From Rhodothermia bacterium (GTDB taxonomy: Bacteria; Bacteroidota; Rhodothermia; Rhodothermales; JABDKH01): a DNA stretch of 6,686 nt. Shown in pieces: positions 1 through 6,257 of this stretch. The position numbers and the translations under genes are program-made. Where the stretch lies: the NCBI GenBank assembly GCA_030431165.1, contig JAUIJQ010000182.1:1-6686 (forward strand), given 5' to 3'. How positions within the stretch are numbered: position 1 is the stretch's first letter; the number at the start of each line of letters is the position of its first letter. Below the pieces are notes generated by a model. The model was given only the letters and a program-made list of their open reading frames with translations, was not told the DNA's origin and made no database searches.

Positions 1-846
1 GTACTCTCTGCGGCCGGCCTTCACGCGACTGAACGTTAAATCAAGATCTGTCACACCCTCACGGCCGTCTACCGTAGCCTCCAGCGTCGAGCGTTCGCCG
101 CGCCGAAGGCTGGAGGCGACCTGACGTGCATCGTGGCCATCGGGGAGCGCTATAAGCTGCGGAAGTTGCTTGAACTTCAGCTGCGTCTGTGATTTCTCAA
201 GTAGTCTGGAAGCGGCGCGGTTGGCCTCAACAACCTTGAGGTTGTGATCCATGATGATCATGGCGCCGCCGGCCTGATCAAACGCTGATCTGAACGGTCG
301 CTCCCGTGCAAGCACCAATCGCCGCCAGCCAACAAGTAGCAGAACGACAAAGACGGCTGCCGCGGCCAGCCCGTAGCTCGAGGTCTGCCAATCGACGCGT
401 TCGAGAACAGTCGGCGCCGCGACGATCCGCTTGGGGTCTGCGATGGCCAGGCGGGGAATGGTCCCGTCTTCTCCTGCCTCCAGGAGGACTCCGGTAGCAA
501 CAACCCGCTGACCGACAGTAAACCGTGGAAAGTCTGGCTCGTCTGTGTGCCGCGGAACGCGCACCGAAAGCGGCCCGCCGGCGCGACCAAGGACAATTTC
601 GCCGCCGGTTAGCGTTTCATTCACCGCGACGATGAGCCCCTGGGCCTCGACGAGTCCGCCGTAGAAAGGACTCAGATCGACAACATCTTCTGCCATCGGC
701 TGTGCCGAAAGGCGGGCATCCTGTCGCTGTTGACGCGCTTCCGAGGCCATACCGTCGGCATTTGAGCCGTTGGCGAAGGTAGCCGCAGGCAGCCAGAGGA
801 GGACCAGCAGAAGGGCCACATGCCGGAAAAAGTGCGTCTTGGGCAC
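1..846 (-). CDS. Membrane-anchored PAS-domain sensor protein, N-terminal part (C-terminus beyond the window)
   Basis: The reading frame is open from a GTG at 846 to the left edge, giving 282 residues with no stop. Seen in order: a basic N-terminus and hydrophobic stretch at about residues 5-25 ending near T-F-A (likely signal peptide); a beta-rich region at about 63-142 ('GLVEAQGLIVAV', then 'FTVGQRVVATGVLL') that looks like an OB-fold-type module; a membrane segment at about 158-174 ('AAAAVFVVLLLVGW') followed by basic residues; then a PAS-like domain from about 184 ('MIMDHNLKVVEANRAASRLL'). Signal peptide, extracytoplasmic module, one membrane helix and cytoplasmic PAS is the usual front end of a sensor histidine kinase or a diguanylate cyclase, but the output domain is outside the window, so that is inference. 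GTG 846 is chosen because an in-frame TAA lies at 889-891 and later starts would cut the signal peptide. No good Shine-Dalgarno is visible. It follows the transporter gene by 84 bp on the same strand and may share its transcript. Confidence 0.75.
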   Translation of the reverse strand, partial: MPKTHFFRHVALLLVLLWLPAATFANGSNADGMASEARQQRQDARLSAQPMAEDVVDLSPFYGGLVEAQGLIVAVNETLTGGEIVLGRAGGPLSVRVPRHTDEPDFPRFTVGQRVVATGVLLEAGEDGTIPRLAIADPKRIVAAPTVLERVDWQTSSYGLAAAAVFVVLLLVGWRRLVLARERPFRSAFDQAGGAMIIMDHNLKVVEANRAASRLLEKSQTQLKFKQLPQLIALPDGHDARQVASSLRRGERSTLEATVDGREGVTDLDLTFSRVKAGRREY

Positions 847-930
847 GGCCGGGGCGATTTGGTCGATAAGTTCAGAGAATCCCGAAAATTATCGGCCACG
901 CCCGCGCAAACTTGAGCGCAATCCCCGGCG

Positions 931-2433
931 CTAACGGGTAGTCAGATCCGGAATCTTCGTACGAGCGACCATCACCTTGTTGAGCACGATGAACACAGCA
1001 AGCGCCCCACCCCACTGCACAAGGCACGTCATTACGGAGTACGGATCAGTCGGGTCAAACCACGTATCTGGCGCATATACGGTGGCCGCAAGGTAGAGCC
1101 ACCAGACAAGCAGGACGATCGCCTGAATCGGCACGATGTATCGGATCAGGCTCTTCCAGACAACGCCGACGTCCCAGTCACCGGGAATACCAGAAATGGC
1201 CTCGGCCCGGAAGCGATCAACACCGTATCGCGAAACGGCGAATGCCACAAACACACCCGAGATCATCAGGGCGACACCCCAGACAAAGTCCTGGTTTCCA
1301 AGGAAGCCCAGGTACAGGGCCGACGGAACCCCGAGTACCAGACCGGAGCCGCAGATAATCCCAACTGCCTGATTTCGCCTCAACCCGAGGTCCACGAGGA
1401 TCCGTGACGCCAACTCGATCATGGAGATGAGGCTGCTGAAGGCAGCAAACGACAGACCGAGGAAGAACAGAAGTGCAAACAGCTTTCCACCTGCCATTTG
1501 GGCAAAGAGCTGAGGCATCCAGATGAACGTCAACCCGGTTGATGCGGGCCCGCTTGTCTGCATGACTTCCAGCACCTCGGCACGCGACATCTGCGCGCCG
1601 AGAATCGCGAACACGGTGCCGAAGATCGTCACGGCCGCCATCATGGACACAAGGTTGTTGCCAACCCCCGTGATCACGGCGTTCTTAACCACGCGCTGCT
1701 TGTGCTGCATGTAGGCGCCATACGTAAGAATCAGTCCCCAACCGGCACCCGTGTCCCAGGCATTCTGCGTGAGCGCCTCCAGCCAGACCCGCGGGCGCCC
1801 CAGCGTCTCCCAGTCCGGAGTAAACAGGAACGCGATCCCATCACCGGCTCCGTCGAGCGTCAGCGAATTGATGAGCGAAATGATGACGATCAAAAGAAGC
1901 GCAGGAATAAGCACCTTGTTCACGCGCTCTATCGACTTCACCCCGCGCCAGACGGCAACAGCGCCTAGTCCCATGGCGAGCGCGTGAAACAGTACGGGTA
2001 GGCCGCCTGACTGGAAGCCATCCCAGGTCGCCATCGAGGCATCCGTTGAAATCGGAAGTGCGTTGGTGGCCGTGTCAATGAAGTAGTAGACGCACCAACC
2101 CGCAACCACCGAGTAATAGAACATGATGGCTGTTGCAACAAACGCAACGAACGCGCCCATCCAGGCGAATCGCTTGCCCGCAAACTGGATGAATGCACCG
2201 ACGACACCCATCCGCCCCCGCTTTCCAAGTGCGTACTCGGCGATGATCAGCGGGATGCTCCATATCAGCAGAAAGACGACCCAAGCGATCAGGAACGCCC
2301 CGGCGCCGTCGTCACCGGCGTTGTTCGCCGCAATACGCGGGAAGCGCCAGATGTTGCCGGTGCCAACGGCGATACCGAGTACGCTGAGCAGTAGTCCGAG
2401 GCGCGACGAGAACTGGTGCTGCGGTGCAGACAT
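931..2433 (-). CDS. Sodium-dependent NSS/SNF-family transporter (LeuT fold)
   Basis: A 500-residue inner-membrane protein with about 12 hydrophobic segments, matching the neurotransmitter:sodium symporter family (LeuT about 515 residues), which imports amino acids or amines with Na+. TM1 carries 'GIAVGTGNIWRFP' and its G20, A22, V23, N27 fall at the same numbers as the LeuT Na+ ligands. N259 in TM7 matches LeuT N286. In TM8 'AAFSSLISMIE' places A330, S333 and S334 at the LeuT Na2 positions A351, T354, S355. The substrate site differs: TM6 reads 'QNAWDTGAGWGLILTYG', giving W226, D227, G229, W232 where LeuT has F253, T254, S256, F259, so leucine is not an obvious substrate. S263 stands where LeuT has E290. 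ATG 2433 is chosen because it precedes the family N-terminus directly; no clear Shine-Dalgarno. The gene starts 39 bp after the acylase stop on the same strand, a probable operon, so it may import a product of that enzyme (inference). Confidence 0.93.
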   Translation of the reverse strand: MSAPQHQFSSRLGLLLSVLGIAVGTGNIWRFPRIAANNAGDDGAGAFLIAWVVFLLIWSIPLIIAEYALGKRGRMGVVGAFIQFAGKRFAWMGAFVAFVATAIMFYYSVVAGWCVYYFIDTATNALPISTDASMATWDGFQSGGLPVLFHALAMGLGAVAVWRGVKSIERVNKVLIPALLLIVIISLINSLTLDGAGDGIAFLFTPDWETLGRPRVWLEALTQNAWDTGAGWGLILTYGAYMQHKQRVVKNAVITGVGNNLVSMMAAVTIFGTVFAILGAQMSRAEVLEVMQTSGPASTGLTFIWMPQLFAQMAGGKLFALLFFLGLSFAAFSSLISMIELASRILVDLGLRRNQAVGIICGSGLVLGVPSALYLGFLGNQDFVWGVALMISGVFVAFAVSRYGVDRFRAEAISGIPGDWDVGVVWKSLIRYIVPIQAIVLLVWWLYLAATVYAPDTWFDPTDPYSVMTCLVQWGGALAVFIVLNKVMVARTKIPDLTTR

Positions 2434-2472
2434 GAGGGATAGCGATTAGCGGTACAGCCGGATACGCGAGTT

Positions 2473-4890
2473 TCAGCGGCTCTGCGGTTCAAAGACGATG
2501 ACCTGGTCCCCCACCGAAGACGGATCCCGCGGACGCTCCAGCGGATGATAGTCGAATCGAAGGTAGGCATCGAGGCCTGAATCGTAAAATGGCGACAACG
2601 GGTCCCCACTTTGTCCGCCGGGCATGGAGCCATACGCGGTCGGCGGTACCGTCGAAAGATCCACCACGACACGCCAGCTTGCGCTGTGCACGACGTTCTT
2701 GCCCGGCCCGGGCGAAAGCGTCTCAACATACCCCGGATACGGATACGGCCCACGCCACAGCGCCTTCAGTTGCGTAAGCCTCGACACGTGTCGCACCGTT
2801 ACGCTGTGGACATCACCCCACTTGGCGCCAGCCGCCGACGCGGCCGCAGCTTCGAACGAAGCTTTTAAGATGTCATTCCCGCTCTCCCGGGCCGGCGTCG
2901 CGCGACGATCGAACCACTTGTTGCCGTTGTCGTCCACAAGCAACTTGTGGACAAGCGCAAGATGCGGTCGCTCCTCGGGGGTGAAGCCGGGTTCGTCCCA
3001 CAACATCAACTGCAGGCTATCCATCCAGGCAGAAAAAAGAGTGGCCTCCGTACTCGCAACATCCATAACCCGATCCCACATCGCCAGTTCATCAGCCGCC
3101 CCGCGTGCAGAAGCGGCCAGTTCACGGTCGCCGAGCAGCGGTACGAACAGACGCGCCTGCTCACTGAGCACATCAGACTGATATGCCTGCATGTCGGTCA
3201 ATGAGTGCGAGGATCTTGACGAAAGCAACGTGTTGATCCGAGACGCACGAAAGGGTTGCTGCCAGCGGCAGTGAAGGTAGATGTCATTGCGGAGCGTGGG
3301 CCGCTGGTTCGCAGACGCTGCGTAACCAGCATCCGCGATGGCGACCGGGAGCGACTCAAAGGGAACGCGACCAACCCAATCACCCGCGTCGCTGGTTCCG
3401 TCGAGGAGTCCACAACCGTCACCGGCGCGACGAACCGGCACAAAACCCGTTGTGCGAATCCTTGCGCGCCCGTGGTTATCCGCGTACGCGATGTTCTGCA
3501 TCGGGCTGTCCCAGAGTCGTATCGCGGTTTCAAACGACTCGATCGAGGTTGCCCGATTCATCTCGCGGAGCGCCACAATCGTACCGTTGGGGCGATGACC
3601 AACCCACCGAATCGCAATTGGCGCCCCTCGATGTTCAATGACGGGCCCAAATCGCGTGCGGCGTCTCGTCTCAATGCGCGGCGCCTCACCGCGCACCGCA
3701 AAGGTGTCGACGATCTGCTCAAACGGCAACCACTCGCCCTCAAACAAGTAGTTGGCACCCGTCGAGTCCTCTCGCAGTAGGAAATGATCGATCTGGTCGG
3801 ACGCCGTGTTCGTAAAACTCCAGGCAAGCGAGTCTGTGATGCCGGTCACGATGACGGGTGCTCCGGGAATCGTCACGCCACGTACGTCGGTCTCTGGCGT
3901 CACCAGTCGGGCTTCATACCATATCGGAGGAACCGTCAGTGACAGATGCATGTCGCCCGCGAGCAGCGATCCGCCCGTTGTCGACATCGGCGGCCCGACG
4001 ACCCAGTTGTTTGAGCCAACGCCATCGATGTGTCCAGGGAAGGCGTCTGATAGCGTACGACCATCGCCGGATTGTCGGGGCGCGTCGACCAGGCCCGCCA
4101 ACCATGCCGACGCTGCCGGGGGCGATGGCGTGGCGTCGGCGACGTCGCGACTTACATCTCCCGACACGATCGGCACCGAGTACGGCATAACGGACGGATA
4201 CAAGCTGTCGTACGTGGCACGACCGTAACGACTGACGACGTCGAGATAGGCATCATCGGGTGGCCGATATGACAGGTCATACGTCATGAGTTGAAGCACG
4301 AGTAAAGACTTCAACGGCTCATACCGTTCGGGCGCCACCCCGAGGAGCCTGTACTCGATCGGCAACCGGTGACGCTCGAGCGATTCGATGTAGGCGTTTA
4401 CGCCCTCCGAGAAGGCATTGAGCAACGCGAGCTCAATCCCGTTTTCTGACTCGATGCGCTGCAGGTTACGTTTTGCGGCGACGCCCATTTCGGTTCGCCG
4501 TAGGAATCGGTCGGTATCAAGCGCAGCTTCGCCAAGGATTTCACTTAGCCGACCCGATGCAACCCGGGGCAGATATTCCAGTTGGAATAGCCGGTCGCGA
4601 GCAACGGCAAAGCCCAGCGCCCGGACCGCGTCGGTCTCAGAATCCGCAAAGATGTGCGGAACGCCTCGGTCGTCAATCGCGACCGTTGTTGTGGCTTCGT
4701 AGCCGCTGTCGATCGGCCTGGGGTCGGCCGCTGCAGATCGGGCCGCGCCATACAAGCCGTGGACCGGGTCAACGACCCGTCCGATACCGAGGTAGCCGGC
4801 AACCGGTACGTTTGCGCCGACGATAACGGCGCCAAGCAGGATTGCAGCGGCGATCAGACGGATTGTCGGAAAGAATCTCGATCTCTTCAT
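2473..4890 (-). CDS. Penicillin-acylase-family amidohydrolase (Ntn-hydrolase, S45)
   Basis: An 805-residue precursor of the penicillin amidase family, which includes penicillin G, cephalosporin and acyl-homoserine-lactone acylases and hydrolyses an acyl-amide bond after self-cleavage into alpha and beta chains. Seen: basic N-terminus and hydrophobic segment (about 10-34, signal or anchor, so periplasmic); 'DDRGVPHI' near 73-80; 'ARDRLFQLE' at 97-105; 'GRLSEI' at 113-118; cleavage and catalytic site 'G|SNNWVV' with Ser293 as beta-Ser1. The next 80 beta residues align without gaps to E. coli penicillin G acylase: His315 is beta23, Asn361 beta69, and Asp365/Asp368 are the calcium-binding beta73/beta76. 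'SANQRP' (Asn528) is the likely oxyanion Asn; 'PGGQSGDPLSPFYDS' near 757-771 is the family C-terminal motif. Substrate cannot be read from this. The frame stays open upstream to 5067, but ATG 4890 gives the signal sequence and leaves a 67-bp gap to maf; the longer form would overlap maf head to head. Weak Shine-Dalgarno (AAGG 13 nt upstream). First gene of its block. Confidence 0.92.
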   Translation of the reverse strand: MKRSRFFPTIRLIAAAILLGAVIVGANVPVAGYLGIGRVVDPVHGLYGAARSAAADPRPIDSGYEATTTVAIDDRGVPHIFADSETDAVRALGFAVARDRLFQLEYLPRVASGRLSEILGEAALDTDRFLRRTEMGVAAKRNLQRIESENGIELALLNAFSEGVNAYIESLERHRLPIEYRLLGVAPERYEPLKSLLVLQLMTYDLSYRPPDDAYLDVVSRYGRATYDSLYPSVMPYSVPIVSGDVSRDVADATPSPPAASAWLAGLVDAPRQSGDGRTLSDAFPGHIDGVGSNNWVVGPPMSTTGGSLLAGDMHLSLTVPPIWYEARLVTPETDVRGVTIPGAPVIVTGITDSLAWSFTNTASDQIDHFLLREDSTGANYLFEGEWLPFEQIVDTFAVRGEAPRIETRRRTRFGPVIEHRGAPIAIRWVGHRPNGTIVALREMNRATSIESFETAIRLWDSPMQNIAYADNHGRARIRTTGFVPVRRAGDGCGLLDGTSDAGDWVGRVPFESLPVAIADAGYAASANQRPTLRNDIYLHCRWQQPFRASRINTLLSSRSSHSLTDMQAYQSDVLSEQARLFVPLLGDRELAASARGAADELAMWDRVMDVASTEATLFSAWMDSLQLMLWDEPGFTPEERPHLALVHKLLVDDNGNKWFDRRATPARESGNDILKASFEAAAASAAGAKWGDVHSVTVRHVSRLTQLKALWRGPYPYPGYVETLSPGPGKNVVHSASWRVVVDLSTVPPTAYGSMPGGQSGDPLSPFYDSGLDAYLRFDYHPLERPRDPSSVGDQVIVFEPQSR

Positions 4891-4957
4891 GGCGCGGAAG
4901 GTACCTTCGGGCGCTTGAGCAATCAAACCGTCACCCTTGAGCAATCGGACAACAAAC
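4891..4957. promoter_or_regulatory. Divergent intergenic control region between the acylase gene and maf
   Basis: This 67-bp gap must hold, or lie next to, the promoters of both the leftward acylase operon and the rightward maf operon. It contains a perfect 12-bp palindrome GAAGGTACCTTC (4897-4908), only 6 bp upstream of the acylase ATG, and the 11-bp direct repeat listed separately. No convincing -35/-10 pair or Bacteroidota-type TAnnTTTG element could be assigned on either strand, so promoter positions are not given. The regulatory role is inferred from position and symmetry only. Confidence 0.45.
4914..4946. repeat. 11-bp direct repeat CTTGAGCAATC, two copies 22 bp apart
   Basis: Exact copies lie at 4914-4924 and 4936-4946, start-to-start 22 bp, about two helical turns, so both would face the same side of the DNA. 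The first copy also sits in a short dyad TTGA-GCAA-TCAA (4915-4926); in the second the right arm is degenerate. The second copy covers the alternative TTG start of maf at 4937. The arrangement suits a pair of transcription-factor sites, but no regulator can be named. Confidence 0.5.
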
Positions 4958-5569
4958 ATGAGACTGCGGCTAAATACAGCCTTTGTACTTGCATCGGGGT
5001 CGCCGCGACGAAGAAAACTGCTGGAGCAGATAGGCGTGCCGGCGACGATTGTGCCATCCGGCGTCAATGAGGACTCTGACGAACCGGATCCTCGGGTGCT
5101 TGTCGGCGAACTTGCGCTTCGAAAAGCAGTCTCAGTTGCGGCGGACTATCAATCTGCTATCGTTCTCGGGGCTGATACCACCGTTGCGATCGATGACGTT
5201 CAGCTTGGCAAGCCGGAGTCAGCCGATGACGCCCGGCAGATGCTCTCCTTGCTGAGCGGTCGCACGCATACCGTACATACCGGTATTGCACTGGTTGAAA
5301 TGGAATCGGGACGACAGGCAGTCGCTGTTGAGTCGACAGACGTCACGTTTGCGTCGCTCACCGCCCGCGAGATATCATCGTATGTTGCAACGGGGTCGCC
5401 GTTTGACAAAGCGGGTGCCTACGGGATCCAGGACGATCTGGGTGCCCTGCTCGTAGAACGAATTGACGGATGCTACTATAACGTCGTCGGTCTGCCTCTT
5501 CGCCGATTCTATGAAACGCTCGTCCGTACATTTCCGGATCGCTTGACCCTGGCAGATGATGAAGGATAG
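4958..5569 (+). CDS. maf: Maf family nucleoside triphosphate pyrophosphatase (YhdE-like)
   Basis: A 203-residue cytoplasmic protein of the usual Maf length. Maf enzymes cleave nucleoside triphosphates to monophosphate and pyrophosphate and clear modified or excess nucleotides; they have been linked to septum inhibition. Seen: N-terminal 'LASGSPRRRKLLEQIG' (residues 11-26, the phosphate-binding S-x-R-R motif), 'GADTTVAIDD' (71-80, catalytic Asp73) followed by 'LGKP' (83-86), 'LLSGRTHTVHTGIAL' (98-112), 'FDKAGAYGIQ' (149-158) and 'YYNVVGLPL' (173-181). The D-K-A-G-A-Y-G-I-Q block favours the dTTP/UTP-hydrolysing YhdE type over the YceF type. One small oddity is Thr75 where Val is usual in GADTVV. 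ATG 4958 is preferred; an in-frame TTG at 4937 would add seven residues with no family match and no better ribosome site. The TAG stop overlaps the start of the next gene, so the two are probably co-translated. Confidence 0.93.
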   Translation: MRLRLNTAFVLASGSPRRRKLLEQIGVPATIVPSGVNEDSDEPDPRVLVGELALRKAVSVAADYQSAIVLGADTTVAIDDVQLGKPESADDARQMLSLLSGRTHTVHTGIALVEMESGRQAVAVESTDVTFASLTAREISSYVATGSPFDKAGAYGIQDDLGALLVERIDGCYYNVVGLPLRRFYETLVRTFPDRLTLADDEG

Positions 5570-6257
5570 AGAAGGAATCAGGATTCTCCTCGTTCAGGCC
5601 CGTGACGAACCGCATATGCTTCGCCAGGAGCAGATGTGTTTCGCAGAGCGGACCGAGCTCGCGCTGGACCAGCTTACGCCCTGCAACGTGATTGAGGGCA
5701 CCCTGTCGCCGGCCGACCTGCATGGCGTCGACGGCGTGATGATTGGTGGGGCTGGTCGGTACTCGGCGACGCATACTTACCCGTGGACGCAGTCATTGCT
5801 CGACGTGATCGTGCAATGCTGCGATGAGGCACTGCCGCTATTCGGTTCCTGCTGGGGCCATCAGATGATCGCCCGAGCACTCGGAGGGAAGGTCATTCAC
5901 GATCTTGAGCGCGCTGAACTTGGCTGCTTCGGCGTTTCACTCACAGAGGCCGGTCGGCACGACCCCCTGTTTTGCGAACTGCCGCACAGCTTCCTCACCA
6001 ATATGGGGCACCACGACCGGGTCGCAGAATTGCCGCCGGGTGCCGTCGAACTTGCTCATAACGAAAGTCAACCGTTTCAGGCTTTCCGCATCGACGAGCT
6101 CCCCGTGTACGGAACACAGTTTCACAGTGAGCTCGACGCCGTTCGCGAGCGCGAGCGCCTGCTTGAGTATCGCGACGAATACCGGTCTGCCCTACCTGAC
6201 GAATCCGACTTCGACCGGGTACTCGCCGCTGCAGGCCAGCAACTTGGAATCGGGTGA
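5556..6257 (+). CDS. Stand-alone class I glutamine amidotransferase (GuaA-like GATase1 domain)
   Basis: A 233-residue protein made of one class I glutamine amidotransferase domain. The nucleophile Cys99 lies in 'LFGSCWGHQMIARALGG' and the rest of the triad, His190 and Glu192, in 'YGTQFHSELD'. 'MIGGAG' (62-67) is the usual oxyanion-side glycine loop, and 'NMGHHDRVAELPPGA' (149-163) matches the GMP-synthetase-type 'SHGD...LP' segment. Such domains hydrolyse glutamine and pass ammonia to a partner, or act as gamma-glutamyl hydrolases when alone. There is no synthetase domain here and no partner in the window, so the acceptor is unknown; Ser191 replaces the common Pro of FHPE. ATG 5556 overlaps the maf stop by 14 bp (ATG at 5559 is equally possible), which implies translational coupling with maf. 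Its last 66 bp are shared, on the opposite strand, with the end of the WD40 gene. Confidence 0.88.
   Translation: MMKDREGIRILLVQARDEPHMLRQEQMCFAERTELALDQLTPCNVIEGTLSPADLHGVDGVMIGGAGRYSATHTYPWTQSLLDVIVQCCDEALPLFGSCWGHQMIARALGGKVIHDLERAELGCFGVSLTEAGRHDPLFCELPHSFLTNMGHHDRVAELPPGAVELAHNESQPFQAFRIDELPVYGTQFHSELDAVRERERLLEYRDEYRSALPDESDFDRVLAAAGQQLGIG

Noticed and set aside
258..596. 112-codon minus-strand frame inside the PAS gene
   Set aside because: Out of frame with the signal peptide-membrane helix-PAS protein, with Ser/Arg-rich composition typical of a shadow.
672..899. 75-codon frame starting upstream of the PAS protein on the same strand
   Set aside because: The other minus-strand frame carries the signal peptide and continues into the membrane and PAS regions; this one is a shadow with no recognisable feature.
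884..910. Possible Bacteroidota-type promoter (TTTG at 907-910 and TAATTTTC at 884-891, minus strand)
   Set aside because: The spacing is several bases too short and the second element deviates from TAnnTTTG, so it is not better than chance.
900..930. Possible terminator hairpin after the transporter stop (GCGC-tcaagttt-GCGC)
   Set aside because: Only a four-base stem with no following T-run; not a credible intrinsic terminator.
2624..3181. 185-codon open frame on the plus strand opposite the acylase
   Set aside because: It lies antisense within a well-supported gene, has low-complexity Arg/Ser-rich composition, and shows no motif or ribosome site; a GC-rich shadow frame.
4891..5067. 59-residue N-terminal extension of the acylase frame up to 5067
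   Set aside because: It would overlap maf head to head, lacks family similarity, and would bury the signal/anchor sequence that begins right after the ATG at 4890.
5358..5774. 138-codon minus-strand frame opposite the maf/amidotransferase junction
   Set aside because: Antisense to two genes with clear catalytic motifs; His/Arg-rich and without family motifs.
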